From Nautilus pompilius (taxonomy: Eukaryota; Mollusca; Cephalopoda; Nautilida; Nautilidae): a stretch of DNA of 64,000 nt. The notes beneath the pieces were generated by a model. The model did no database searches and was not told the DNA's origin. It was given only the letters and a program-made list of their open reading frames with translations. Location: contig JACATO010002186.1 in assembly GCA_018389105.1 (NCBI GenBank), forward strand, positions 1,626,501 to 1,690,500, read 5' to 3'. This document shows positions 25,201 to 40,200 of the stretch, one piece after another. The stretch's first letter is position 1; each line of letters opens with the position of its first letter. A program made the translations under genes and the position numbers.

Positions 25201-28200
25201 TGAAATCCATAACTCTAGTAGCTGACTTAATATAAGAAAAGTGGAATTCTACCGGATTGTTACATCCAGGAATTAGTTTTTTTACACTTGTCTCCCTGTG
25301 CCTTTTCCAGTGCCTCTGTGACTAAAATCAAGTGGTCAAAATGGGTGATGAGCCTTCTAGCTGTCACAACCGCTCTACTAATTGCACCCAACTTTAACCC
25401 ATCAGATATGGCTAATTGTAGAGTATGGGAAAAACAACTAGTACTCATGATACTCAACTCTCTGATAGCCAACTTCATGTTGGTGGCCTTGTCAGTTACA
25501 ATGGCCACGATACTGGAGAGGTGAAAGTCATCACCAAGGTTTTTAATTATTTTTTAAATATTCATTCCTGAATGTCGGTCCTCCATAGTACGTGTAGCCA
25601 AAAGGTAGTTCTTCATTTCCCATGAACTACTTAGATAATGGGCAGTTAGGCTTAAATACGCAGTATTATTAACGCTTGTCCAAATATCTGTAGTTAGGGA
25701 ATCGTTCTTTTAAGATTGGTCTTGAAGTCACTGTACATTAAGCCAATCTGTTTCACTATGGTGGCATGACTAGGGATGGTGTAGTTTGGATTGCAACAAA
25801 GTTTCTAAATCTCTCACCGTTCACAATGTTGATAGGCCTCAAATCCATCATGCACATCAGAGCTAATTTTCATGTTATGGAATCTGCTCTCATTGGTGAA
25901 AGGTGTTAAGAGACAAAGTGTGTTATTCTTGTTTGAGATGGTGTAGTTGTATTGTGTTGGTTAACAAAAGAGAAGTGCGAATATTTTTCACGTGGTTTCT
26001 CATCACTGAGGTACCACCAGAGTAGGCCCAGGACCATGCCACATGACATTTAGTCTTTTTCAGCTTTCTCTTAAATTAAAATAATCCCAAATGAAATTTC
26101 TTTTGATGCCATTTCTTTGGGGTATTTTCTCTTCAAGATAAAATATAACAGGTTATGAATCTGAAAGAGGGTAGACAAATTGCAGGTATAAGAGGATTTC
26201 CTTAATATTTTAAGGGAACTTACGTACATGAGGCACAAAATAATCAGATCGATGACTTAGATAATTCACGTAATAGATTACGGAATATATTCGCTAGTAA
26301 TGATCGAAATCAGCACGCGGCTTTAGTGTCAAGTAAACAAATCTGATGTCATCATGTTAATGAGTTCAGCTACAAAACAACGATCTATATGTCCAGATCA
26401 ATACACAGAGTTAGAAACAGGTTTTTATTTCTTACCTGAATGGAGATATGTAAGCTGCAGGGAAAACAAAAACTTCAAAAAGGAAAATAAAATGGCAAAG
26501 AAACAAGGAAAATATCGATAGCTAAGAACACAGTGAGTTAAGAGCAGGAAGAACTGATTCAGGTCACAAACAGGTCAAGAACCACCTTTTCAGTTACCCA
26601 ATTTAATCGTTTTCTGGTTGCACTAAAAGTTTTGTGTTTGGAAAACATGATAGTGATATCTTAGTACAGTTAACCGGTTAGAGAGACAACCAAACTGTAA
26701 ACAGTTAACTGTTGCAACCCTAATAGTAAACCTAACTTATTTTTACCTACATATTGTAAATATTTTGTTTATAATATAATGTTTTTAATCTTACTTTATT
26801 TTGGCATTTGAGTTTTTGTCTATAGTATATTCACAAAACATATTCAGCAGAAAATGAATGGATTATCTCAAATCAAAAAAATAAAGCTGACAATGACTTT
26901 ATTTCTGTTGTGTGTACTACAGAAGAATAGATGCAGTTTCCTTGGTTTATCTATCTGTAATAGAGATTGGAAATTTTCACTAACTAATTATTCATAATTA
27001 CATGTCTCAATTTGTTTTTTGTTATAAGTAAAATCCATTCATAAGCTGTTGATCGTAATTGCATCATTACCACATCTTTCCACTTGATCAAGATAATGAC
27101 AATAATTACTGACAAAACTGAAAAACACTTTTCCACTATTTACCAGTAGATAAGCAAAGATTTAGAGAAAAAATTCTGAACTTCCAACAGGCGCGGTGCT
27201 GTCCAAGAGTAAGGCTCAGTCATATCTAGTGTCTTCTTTGTTTCCTCAGACAATTCATGAATGCCACCAGAATTGTAATACTTTTCTTTTATGATTGCCA
27301 CATGCCTGTGTCCATCAAAACAAAAAGAGAAATAAAAGCACGAAGATTTTAATCAGTTATACATGCATAGTTCAAGGGATTTTAAATAAAACATTATATG
27401 CAATAATTTTCAACTTATGGCAAGAATGAAAAATCTGAGATGCAGTCCACATCAAAACAAAATGGCAACAACTGGCGGCATGATCCTGACAAGCAGTTAC
27501 CAAACCAGTATAGACAAAAGATTAGAAAACACAAAGTTTACGCCCAGCCAGTAGATTTCTACTTGTTCTCCTTTTAAAGCACTGTATGAAAAGTACAGTG
27601 GGAAGTCATAAAATGCCAGTAAACTAATAATTAACAAGTCCATAAACTACCCTGACTGAAACAGAACCAGACAGAGTCCGGTTCACTTTATTTTCCTCAC
27701 TCCTCACATCCCCGCAAGCTGTCCGTGCAGTCAGCGCTACTGAGGCAGGACAACCACACAATAATGCTGTAGGTCGTTTTCCTATGGAGTTTTTTTTTTT
27801 TAAATATTAGAGATAAAGACACCAAAATTGATGATGTCCATTAGGTGAAGGAGCCACCTTCAGAACATCCCGAAGGACACATCGCTGAGAAAACCTGCTC
27901 AAAGCATCGTTTTTCTGTCACCCAGTGTGCATGCAGCCCCCCGCCCTTCTGGACTGATGGTCAATAGACAGGGCACTGGCATAAACAACATCAAAAGTAT
28001 CCCCTGAAAAACTGCCAGGCTGGAGAAACTGTGCAGAAGACTATACTTTTAGAAACCTATCCAGCCACACTAGCGACTTCTGTAAAAATATGCTCTTGAG
28101 GTTCTCCAGTAAAATAAGTAATTTTCAATCACTTACACTCACTGTCGTTGTAATTTTACATTTTGAAGGAAGAAAAAATATCGTTAAATCCTCACATAAT

Positions 28201-31200
28201 CACCATACAAATTTTATTTGCCTTTGAATTATTTGAGTAAATGCAAAAACTGCCATGCTTCTACTTTATATTAGGAATTTTCAAATGAAACCCAGCCAGA
28301 TACCATTATGACACTGCCGTTTAAGCCGGGTTTCATTTGAATCTTCCTAGCAATTACATATTTATTCACTTCTTTATAAACAAATTATGGTACTTTCTAG
28401 AAGTCATTGAAAAATCGCTAACATGTAAATTAATTATAGATGCTATGAAACATTCTTTAAGCCCCCTAGATTCTTTGATGTACATTAAAAAAAAACTGTA
28501 TATCTTAGTTGGGTAACATGAAATCCACAGCTCCTCTGCTAGACCTTCTGAGTCTACTTCATTAGTGCTAAGCCGGTTACTTGATAATGGCAAGATTATG
28601 CATATATTTAACTGATTATAAACTGCTACTGTTATGCTTTATTTATTTTGTTCAACATTTATTTTGAAACAAAACAGCCAGACTACCAATTTTATTTTGA
28701 TGAATAAAGCAAACAAATATATTTTTAATTTCCCTTTTCTTCATCTCCCCACTAACTACTTGTGTCCAAGAATGTAAATATGGAACTCATTGCAATTTAA
28801 CTTACATTTTCTCTTCAGCATCACTGCTCAGATTCCTCAGATGATCTACATCTGTCCAGAAAAACCAATGCCTCTCTCCAACAGTACCAGCTAGGAATTT
28901 CTTGAAATGTTCAATCCCTTTTATACAGGTTAATGGATAAATCTTTCTTCTTTTGTCAGTAGGAATCTCTTCATCATCCCCAAAGATTAGTGAATCCGAA
29001 TCTTCACCATCATCCTCTTTCACCTTTTTCTCCTTCATCTTTTTTTGCAAGATGCTATCTGGATGTTTTTTCCTTTCAGACTTTGGTTCCTCTTTGGATA
29101 ACCAAGAACTAGATTGATCTTTATTAAACAATCTCTTTATATCTGGACTTTCTGTAGGTACAACTTCAGACGACTGAAAAATTTCAATTAAAGCAGTTTT
29201 AAAAATATCAGCAACAAATGAAGCTGCATATTCATGAATACCTTTAATATAATCTTCATCTTCCTCTGGAGGACTTTTCTTTGAAAATTCTTTCCCTATG
29301 CTTTCTTTGGATTTAGCACTCTCATTGTCTGCTATAATTTCATTGCCTGTGGGAATAATATAAGCAGTATGTCCCCTTATATCTCCTTCTTCATCTATGC
29401 TATTATCTATCACACACGACTCAAGTAGCACTGGCTTTGAATACCTTGCAAGCAAATGGGGTAGAGAAATGTCTTCAAATAAGCCGTCCAAACTGACTGT
29501 TAATTTTCCTATATTTCTAATGGGCTTTTTTTTAGAAGAAGCAGACTTCTCGGGCCTCCCTCGAGGAGTAATAGCTGTCTGATACTGTTTGACTATGGTT
29601 TTAGTAGCGCTACTTGTTTTTGTGCCAAATTCTGTGTCTGAAATCTTGTAGATGGCTTCTGAAGAACCAATCTGAGAGTTTCCAGTACAAACATACACAT
29701 CTTTAGCATATGGCCCCATCAAAGTATCACTCATAACTTCTGAAGCCATCTTTGTTTCAGATTTTTTTGGTACATGCTTCAATTTCATTATGACAAATTT
29801 TCCATCTTCCTGTAAAATTTTAGCTTGAGCAACAATTTTGGCTAAACGATATTCTTGGTACAAGCTGCTTTGCAAAAATCCAGGAAGCCTTTTAGCCTTA
29901 ATCCATTTAATTCCTTGGTGCCGATTTAAAATCTGAAATGTTGAAGAGAAAAACAGCTTACCTAAAACCAAAACGAAGTTTGTTTTTTTTTTTTTTGGAA
30001 GACTTATGACAAAGGATTAGAAAATGCCACCCCCGTTATTTATGGTTACATGATGTCTAAATGACATAATGTGCAGACAGGCTAAATACATTATCACCCC
30101 TGAAAACCTTGCACATTTTAACCAGTCAACATCACTATGAGCACCACAGGCTTAATGCCACTTTCTGTTTACATAGAAAAATTATATTTAAATTTATGGA
30201 AAGTATTTATTTTCTTTTTTGTCTAAATTATTGCAATACTTAATGAATCAAAATTTTCGATATTTTAATTTTCTTAAATTGACATCAAAATTAATTTTTC
30301 TGCTCTTGAAAAATATTTTACCTTTTGAATGATGCTTTCAACTGACCCCCCCAACTCTTCAACCCATGTGTAACACCTGTAGAGCTGTTGTATTAAAGAT
30401 GCAGTCCCTGTTAGTCAGAATGGCTTTGTGTTGGCTTACTTTAAACCTTTTCACACAATACAGTATAGTTTTTGGCCTGTACTATCCATGCTGAAGAGAA
30501 ACTCATAGGCATATCAATCACCAATGAAACAGCGTCTAGGATAATCCACTATGATGATGACATCACAATAATCTTGAGGAATACAGAGGGTGTATGCCAG
30601 TTGCTTTTAACATACTTGAACTGTTCAAGAGGCAATTTGTGCCAGAATTAGCAAAATAAAAACAGAGGGAATGTGGCTGGGCTCTTTTCAGAGAGTGCAA
30701 CACAACCCTGACCATTTTAGCATTAGGTGGGCTAAGGATAGGATTAAAATTCTGGGTATCATGTTTCTCTTAGCTAACTATATAGACATAAGATAAGAAA
30801 ACTGTAACCAGTAGTCTAGTAACTCCCTTTTTATGGTATAGGACTAAAATTATAAGACTGCCAGATGATTCATACTGCCATTGAAACTGAATTGATTGAG
30901 TTCTTGTGGCAAGGGTGCAAACACCTGGTGAATAAACATCCACTTACTCCAGAATCTAAATGGTTTAAACATTGTAAACACAGCAAGGAAAATAGGTGCT
31001 AACAGATGAAATATGTGGTATATATCACAAAAAATAGTAGCAGTAAGAAAAAATGGTAAATAATTTTCTACCACCAAATACCTAGAACCACCATAGATAG
31101 CAAGCCTAGAATCCACCAAAGACTTAGCAATAATCTTAGCAGATTCCATATATTTAGCATAGATGTAACCTTCACAGAAAACACAGTTAGACAGTATAAA

Positions 31201-34200
31201 CAGATATCTATAACATCTGGTATCAAAACATGACTTATACCTCCATTTAGCATCAATCTGTCCCTGAGCCTAGAGAAGATTGTCTTAAAGGACCATGTCC
31301 ATGGAAGACACTCGGGAATAATCCTAGACAAGACACCTCTACATCTGCTGAAAAATTATTCACTTAGTACTCTCTACAAGGGAAAACAACAGAAAATGGG
31401 AACTGACAGCTTCCCCGATATGTCTTGTTTTTTAGATGACCTGATCATCCATGGTATCTTTACCTCTGCAGCATAAAGAGCTATGGGACCTAGTCCAAGT
31501 TTTGAATTAAGGTATGAAAAGTGTGTTTTTGGGTTCACCCTTCATAATAAAAAGAATCACCCCCTCAAACTTCCTAACCTTCTCTGCTCAACAGATTGTT
31601 TGGAGTAGCTGTAAGACTTCAGAGAACGATAAATTCTCTCCAACTGAATTAATATTCAGAAAATTGGTAAGAAATTTCTTATGGAAAAAAATATGCAGTC
31701 ATGAGCTCCAGTGCAATTGATAGGCAACAATTTTGAACACATGGTTACTTAACCAGATATTAGGCCACCTTTAAGGCTAAAACCTAATTTTGTATGTTTA
31801 AATGTACCTCAAAGAACCTCACTTAACTTAGGATGGGGACTCCTCAGTCGAAAAACCCTTTTCAACCATTCAACTGAATGGAATAAAAATCCATATTGCA
31901 CCAAGTAAACATCTGGCGAGGTCATATAGGTAAAGCCAGCCTTTCTTTGTCAACTAAAATGGATTTTCTCTTACTGCTTATAGGGACATAGAGAAAACTC
32001 TGTTCTGAGGTGAGAACTTGGATAGATCTAACCCCTCCTTTCTAAAGGAGGGAGTTAAATGGATAGCTCCTGGTTAGTCTCACAACAAAGTCAAACAGGT
32101 GTAGGATAAGCATCAGTCATAAATAGCTATTACACCTATACATCTTTACAAAACAGTTAAAAAGTTTCTAGTTTCAATAAAATTTAGGTGCAAAAAAAAA
32201 GAGAGAGAGAGAAAAGTTTGTCTTTTGTGGTGGGGGAGAGATGGGAATTACAATACAGGGTGTCCGTAAAGTTACTATACAGTCTTACCAGTTTACGATC
32301 ACGTCCCAATTGAACCAGCCTGGAATAACTGTCTGGGCAGGAATATCGTCTGATGGAATTGTGGGTCCACAGTTCTTCGACGGAACTGTTACAGGAGAAA
32401 GGTACCTGGACAAACTGAGAAATGTCATCGTACCGGCATTGAAACAACGACCAGTAACTTGTAAGACTGTATAGTAACTTTACGGACACCCTGTATATTA
32501 AATTTTGTCATGTCAACATTATTGTTAATCAAGAAAGACTTCTGTAGATTCACAAACCTCTGTTGATTTATATTCTTATCAATGATCCTGTTATCAAAAT
32601 AAAAAATATAATGAACACTCTTTTGTTAAGTATCTACTTCAACATTAAATACAAACAAAATTGATATTTTTTATTTAAGATAATTATTATTTTAAAAAAA
32701 AAGAAGTTATAAGCAAATTACACATTTACTAATCATAAAACAAAACATCTCCTAAACTTACCCTAACATGCATCAAGTCATTTTGGAAAAACTACATTTA
32801 TTTCTGTCTAAAGCATAGTTTTAATATATATGCCCATTTTTGTTGTCTTTTTTGGGGGATTGATTAATATAAACCCTTTAACTTCAAGTGGAGAAACGTG
32901 GTATTGGTCATTCTGTTTGATAACTGACTGCTTCAACCTCTCTCATTCGTTTGATGTCACAAACAGGTTAAAATTTTTTTTTTACAGATTTTAATTTATG
33001 GATAAATTACGAAATTTCTAGCACTTTAAATGTTTATATTTGACGAAGTGGTGGGAGATTTTAATTAAAAATAAAAAATACATTGTATGTTCACTATGTT
33101 CTTAAGAAGTTAGTTAGCAGTAATACATCCTTGTAATGGCACTATAATATATCTGACCTCGACTGTGAAATTTGTCTTGATTTCCATCACTTTTGCTTTT
33201 GGTGGTGGCTCCATTGGAAACAATGAAATGTTTTTGAAGTTTTGCTTCATTACTGTCTCTCTCAGTTTTGACTTTGCCATCTCAGAAAGAATCGCAGTTT
33301 TGATCTGCTTACTCATGTATTTCTTGTCCTTGCTGACAATTTCAAATGCTCCAGTCTCTTGATTAAAGTACATGGGGTCCATAAAATTCTGAAAATTAAA
33401 TTTAAAATAACAATTAAAGCTTTAAATATTATCCTAGTCTGAGCTCTAGCACCAGATTATCGGTATCGGTGAGAATTTATTGCTTTCACTTTATAATTAT
33501 TTATCAAACAGAAAATAGCATGTCATTTACGAGGGTGCTTCACTTCAGTGAAAGCCATTTCAAGCTGAGTACTCCCAGGGTGGACCAGTCTAATTTACAA
33601 TTTACACAAATGTCATTGATATCAAATTAGAGCATAAATTTGAAAGGTTTGCGAACATTGTCAAAATTATAGGACATGGCTAATTCTCTTCAAGCTGTCA
33701 GTCAACTCTGAGATGATTTAAATATTAGCAAATAAGGGAACACTATTTTCTAAGTGCAAATTCATTTACAATGGTCATGGTTTTATTAACGATGGTAGTG
33801 ATGAACAATATTTTGGATAAATTATTAAATATAACCTAAAATTAGAGCAGCAGTATGATCAGGTGAAAAGTCGGGAAGCAGAATCGAGATCAATTAAACT
33901 TAAGACTTGTTCTTTTATTTAAAAGTTTGGCTAGGCTTGGTATTTTTGATAGAAATATTATTCATTCTGCATAAAAACTTTACTTATTCTCTCTTGAAGT
34001 TCGCCTAATGCTACTGTTAAGCTACCCAATTTCAGGCAAATTTCTAATCTAACTTTTAGTAGCTACAGTAAGTTAGAGTTATCATGGTTTATATAAATTA
34101 TAGATGTCTGAATTCTTAATATTCAATCCATGTTTAAACATTCAGCTTATTGTAAATAAACCTATGCAGATTTCTAACTAACAGTCCAATATCCTTTATT

Positions 34201-37200
34201 AAAAAGGATCTCCTTGCACAGCATACTACTCAAAGTGTTGACAAAGTTAAATAATGGTACATATATTTAGCTTGGTTAATTACTCCCATTTTGTTAGCTT
34301 TGCTGGTAGCTGAAATACTTTGTTTTTCAAATTTAAGATTTCTGATAACTACAAAATCCTTTTCTGAAACCACATTTCTTAACTTAGTATTTTCCAAATA
34401 ATAACTATTGTAATTTTCTACAATTTCTGCTTGAACAATCCATTTATTTTTTTTTTTAGTTAAATCCCATTTTTCATTTTCCAAAAAATTACTCAGGTTC
34501 ATCTGTTTTGTTAGTAATTCTTACCAAATTTTAGTATCATCTGAAAACTTATTTATATATACAACTGCTACACTTCAGTTTAATTGTAATGAAACAAGCA
34601 CAGGAGAGGAGCCAGAAAAGAACCATGCATAATGAAGATTTAAAATTGTTTTGTCCATTCTTAAAGACATTCTTCATCAATAACAAATGCATATGGTAGA
34701 CAACTATTCCCTTAACCTTTTTATGTGGAACTTTAATAAACCATACTGAGACGAAAACAAGCCTGCTTTTTCAATACTTTATTTTAACAAAGTAAAAAAA
34801 AAAACAAGAAAAATTCAAAATCTGATGAATTGTATTAAAGTATATAAACCATTCATTGGCATTATCTTCTCAAGCCTTTTGCAAAATTATAGAGCAAACA
34901 TGTTATTTTCATGAATGTTCAATTTAGTTCATACCAAAAAATTATATTATTATATTCATCAAATATCATTTCTTATTACTAATTTGAATTATTAGCTCAT
35001 GCAATTTGTATAGCAGGTTAAAAAAAGCATCTGAAAACAAAATTCCATATGAAACAAAGCCATACATTAAATTAGTAGCAGCTACCTTAAACCAAAAAAA
35101 TGTAACTTGATTAAGCTAAACAATATCCAAAGTACACACCAGAAAGGTGTTGAGGTCAAACAACAGGTTTGAAATATTAGTTCTAAGTGGTAACAGTATG
35201 CTAGATGAAAACCCAGTAAAAGGTATAACAGCTGCATTTACCCTACAATTAGACATAGTGGTTATTTGACTGATGGATTCATAAAAATTTATGGGATTCT
35301 CAAAAAAAAAAAGATAGCATAATATTCTACAATGCCATGCAGTTCATTTAAAATTTGCAAGTTTGAAAGCTGATGGGTTTATACTAAAACAAAATGATAA
35401 TCACAAGCCCACTGCAAAATTCAATATTTAGTACTCTGGTAAAAAATTAGTTCTTAAAAAAACAAACAAACAAACATGGTTTTAGCCTTCTCAGTCTCCA
35501 ATAAACTTGAGAGATTAACTAGATTGAAGACTCATGGAAAAAGATCCAACCAATCTGTCAGCTGTTCAACTACATGCAAAGAGGAATGGTGGAATGGAGG
35601 ATACTTACAAGGCAATATTTTGAAAAGTTAGTGAACAGGATGCCCAGAATTATTTGCAGCAGTCATTTCCATAGAAATTGTCTATCCTGATGAAAAAAAA
35701 GAGTCTAAAGTGATAACATCACCACAACTGATATGATTTGTTTTTTCTGATACATGATTCATCTGAATTCTAATCCTTTTCTTGCTGGAATGGGTGGGAA
35801 GTCAGATAAGTCTTTTTTATTTTTTTTTGGTTGCCTCAATTTTGAACTTTCTAAAGAACACATTATACAAAGGAATTGTGAAAGAATTTCCATCCCTAAA
35901 GAAATAACTCGCCAAAACGTTTTTAGAATTTATGTGCACACCTAAATAGCAAATTTCAGTCATGTTAAATATTGTGCCAAAAAAAAACAGAACTGAGAGA
36001 ATTCCTTTATTCTTGATCAAAAAATGTCTGTGAACTGGTTTAGATTTTCTTATACAGTGAATAAAATAAAAGTCCTTAAAACTATCAAAGTTATGATAGG
36101 TTTACAGGTTGACAATTTTTTAAATCAATTCATTTCACAAAAAAAAAAAATGTTAATCATTGGCTTTTGGAGATGCATGTGTTAGATAAATAAGTGTAAA
36201 TCTCTTCCTGTTCTAAGAATGATTAGTATCGATATAAATATATTGTTTTAACTAAAGTCTTGTGTGATAAAATATTTTCCAAATCCTCGTAATGACTTTT
36301 GCCAATATCATTTCTATTCCATGGATAACTTTTTGTAATATACTGTCAATCAGAGACCATGTTTTTTCAGTTAAATTTAAATCAGCAGAATTCCCAGGAC
36401 AGTCTTCAGATTAATGAATTTTATTTTTCTTAAACTAAGAGTGGATTTTCTTTGCATGTGGCCTGGTGCCTTATCTTCTAAAAACCAAGAGTTACAATCA
36501 GGATGGAATTTCATAGCAAATTCTATAAAACTTGTTTTTAAAAATTTCAAATGCTAATTTGTATTCATTAATGTTCCTTTTGGTAAAAAAATACCAAATT
36601 AATCTTTACTATTACCATTAGAAAGAAATAGACATAAATGTGGGCAATTTCTGGAATGTTTTGGTTGATAAATTGCAGTTTGACTTAAATCTTTCACCTG
36701 ACTTTCTTCTGATTCTCAAAGCACCACAATTAGCAAAAAGATTAAGTGGATCCTGTCTTTTTGGTCCACTCTTCTACCTGCCAATTTTGTTATTTCTTAC
36801 AAAACTGGAGTCTCTTTGGTCTTTATACGGCAGAAAGTTTTGGTTTTTCAAGCTGGGATTTTTTTTTATTTCAAGCCCATTCTGACCAAAATATCTTTTA
36901 ACAAATTTATCTGATATCTTCTTGCCAAATCCTTTCTTCTCTTTGTCACATTTTTGTTGTTGATCCCCATCCCTTATCGTCTGCGAAAAGTCTCCGGTTT
37001 TCTTAATTTCTCTAATAATCCTGCCAACAGTTTGTACTAGAAAACAAAGCCTTTCAATCCATGAATGCATCAGACCCATCCTGACATTTGTAACAATCTA
37101 CTGTCTATTAAGTACACTTGCACAATTTCCACACATTTTTGTAATTCAGAATCACTTTTATTTGCTGAAAAATTACTTCAACAATGACTGAAGATGCTAT

Positions 37201-40200
37201 TTCCATACATGGAAAAGTTAGGAAAAATTTTTAGAAATCTTCAAAATTTTCTAGATTAAAAGGAATGTTCTGACATTATCCAGAATATAATAGAAAAATG
37301 AATATGGAAATTGAATTGAATTATTATGCATTTAAAATGAAAGCTTCATGTTAAACATTAAAAACATACTGAAAATCATTATGGGGGTAGCAGTTGGCAG
37401 AAACTTTAATTTAACCCCTACTCGCATACCTTTTTTTTTTTTTTTTTAAGTATAAGATTTCATTCACAACTCTCAAAGTGTACAAATTTTTTCTTATAAA
37501 GATCTTATTTCAATTTCAGGCATAATGCACATCATCCTCCTCTTCTTCAGGTTTGCCAACAGGCAAGCACAGACAGGACTCATAGCCACTGAACAAGGTG
37601 ATTTCCCAGCTGACTTCAAAATGATAAACTTCATTAACCATGGGCTGAGCCAGGCAGGCTACCCACAAAGGAGAAGCCATTATGATTTATGTAAGAACCC
37701 CCTATTCCTTCCCTCACCAAGAAATAAATGCCTATTAGTTTGTTTAAATTGGTTTACACTAATAATAAAACCAAATTATAACCCATAGTAGGAGAGAGTG
37801 GGGCTAGTTGTTACAGCACTAATAATATCCTAATTAAATGTACAGATGAGCTATAATCAACATCATCTGCTTTGACCTTTGAATAACACTGATTCTAGCC
37901 TAATCTGTGGTGTTTTGTTTTTTTCATAAGCCAATGACTATAAGGGAGACAACTCTGGAGATTAGCTTAGTGCCAGTTATATTTTATACTATGGGGAAAC
38001 AGCACTTCCAGCTTTGGCAGAAAAGGCCCAACCAAAACTTTTAATTTTTATATGTGAAAGGAAACCTGAGTGCCTGGGGAAAATCCACATGACTGACTAG
38101 TGAGAAGTGAGAAGACAGCATACCAGGCAGAACACCAAACCAAGCAAACCCCCAAGACTCCGACTTAGCAGTTCAGTAGCCTAACTACTTGGACACTGAG
38201 CACTCTTAGTTAGAAATTACTGGTATTGTAATCAGCCTGTCTCCCCTATTAACTGCATGAGACCAAAACTGAACACCTGCTTAAAAACCATTACTTCGAA
38301 AATCACTTAATTTAAATAAACGGAGTAATAAAAAAAACAAAACAAATATCATTTGTGTAGTGGTAGTAGTGCAGAAAATTTTTCATTTAATATTATTTAT
38401 TTTTTTTTAGTTTTATTCAATTGTATTTTTTCTTCAGTTTGTATTTTATTTCTATTTTGAAATCAGAACATATAAATGTAATATATAATTTCCTTTAATT
38501 TTAAAAAATAATGGGAAAAAGGGAAAATAGCCATACTCTACATTCTTTTGTTCTTTATCCCTTATATCTTGTAGTTGGAATTATTGTTGTCATCGTCGTT
38601 ATTGTTATTACAGTATTAGTATTACTATTATTATTATTATACAGGGTCCAAGCAAAGTGTCCCGTTTGATGCAAATTAACAAATGTTAAAACTTCCAAAG
38701 TACCAATGGATGCATTTTTATCCATTTTTTGATGTTTTTGCATATTTGTATGCAATAATTCTGCCTATTCTTCTTCCCAATAAATTTATCATCTGATACA
38801 TGATCATAGTTCCACAATTTCATATATGTAACACAAAGGAACCTGAAACTTTCCCAAGAATAAACAAACAAACAAAAATTTGATTTTATTCATGTTATTT
38901 GAAGCAAAAAAATGTTGTTTTCTAATCTTTTTTTTGTGTTATCAAATTACTTGTCAGTTATGCAGACAATACATTTGCTAGTTTTTCTTCTGAAGCTAAG
39001 GCTTCCAGTTTTGTGGACTCCAGCAGCACCCATAATTATATTCTAATATGGGATCTGAGGTTAACAGCCAGTTGTCATTCTAGTTTTCTGTAAACCTAAT
39101 TCACTGGCTTTCTAACTAAATGGTCTCCCTTTGTCCCTTTTTCTTTCAAGAACTTGGTAGCCATTCCTCTTCATCATGCTTATAAGATCTGTTGTTCTTA
39201 CCTTTACTTCCACAAAGAAATTCTTTTTATTAAAATGTTATTAATATCCAATGGATACCCTTACTTATTTCATTAAAAAAATAGGTTTGTACCATTTGAA
39301 AAAATATTTTTTTTCCATTCAGTCAGTGAAACTTCCAGATAAATTTATTCTCCTACTGTTGTCCTCCTTACTCTGATTCCTATAATTTACCGACTCATCA
39401 ATGTTCGTGCTATTATAAGTGGTCAGGTAATGTGATTGCAGATGTTTAAAAAATACTTTTGTATATTTGGTTGAGGTTTTTATTTATTGTATATGAAGAT
39501 TTCTTTTAGGTATGTGCATCTTTTCATTGCCACTCTTGTTTCTTCTTTTTTTTTGTGAATATTAAATTTTTCCTGTATTGTTTGATGTCAGTTCTTTTAG
39601 TAAAATAATTTGTCAAAAGATGTACAATTTAATATAATAATAATAATAATTTTAAAACAATAAAATGAACCATCTCACCTTGGTAAAAGTAGTCAGTGAG
39701 GATCAATGAATGAAATATATTTGAGCAAAACTGTTTATAATATCATAAAATAAATTTCTGTAAAGAGTCTAGAATATGAACTTGGTAACATTTTTAACAA
39801 AAATCTTACTCAAAACTACAGTTTATTGACATTTCATAGTTTAAAATCTATAAATTAAAAATGTAGCTAATGCATTAAAATGAAAATCTTGGTCTTCAAA
39901 CTTGTACACCAAAATTGGCCCAACACTAGGGGTCTGATGTCGGATTCCTAAACCAAATGGAGGAAAACAAGGAGTGGGGTTAGCTGTCCACCTACTGCAA
40001 AAAATCTTCATTTTTTAGATGTGGAAGGAAACTTGAGAGAACCCATAAGAAACCCATGTGGGCATGTGGTGAAGAAGAGCGAGAAGAAACTGTGCCAGAG
40101 AGATTCAAACTCAAGCCCTCAGCCTGTCCATCCAGCAGTCTATCACTGGACTACCGAAAATCAGACTCATTTAATCTAAAATGCTGCCACATTTGTTGTT

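Larger units (their letters stand above)
22862..27143. other. RGS22 intron 7
   Basis: Holds a SINE copy (23586-23958) directly followed by a 2.75-kb hAT element (23968-26722). Sequence on either side (22862-23585, 26731-27143) is A+T-rich and unremarkable. Confidence 0.8.
29933..33157. other. RGS22 intron 5
   Basis: Contains an L1-type LINE fragment, a mariner MITE and the intronic part of duplication arm 2. The stretch 29933-30459 and the stretch 32494-32885 show nothing else. Confidence 0.8.

Noticed and set aside
37515-37690. Exon-like plus-strand stretch after a CAG, reading LIATEQGDFPADFKMINFI
   Set aside because: No recognised family, no matching exons on that strand, and it lies antisense in RGS22 intron 4.
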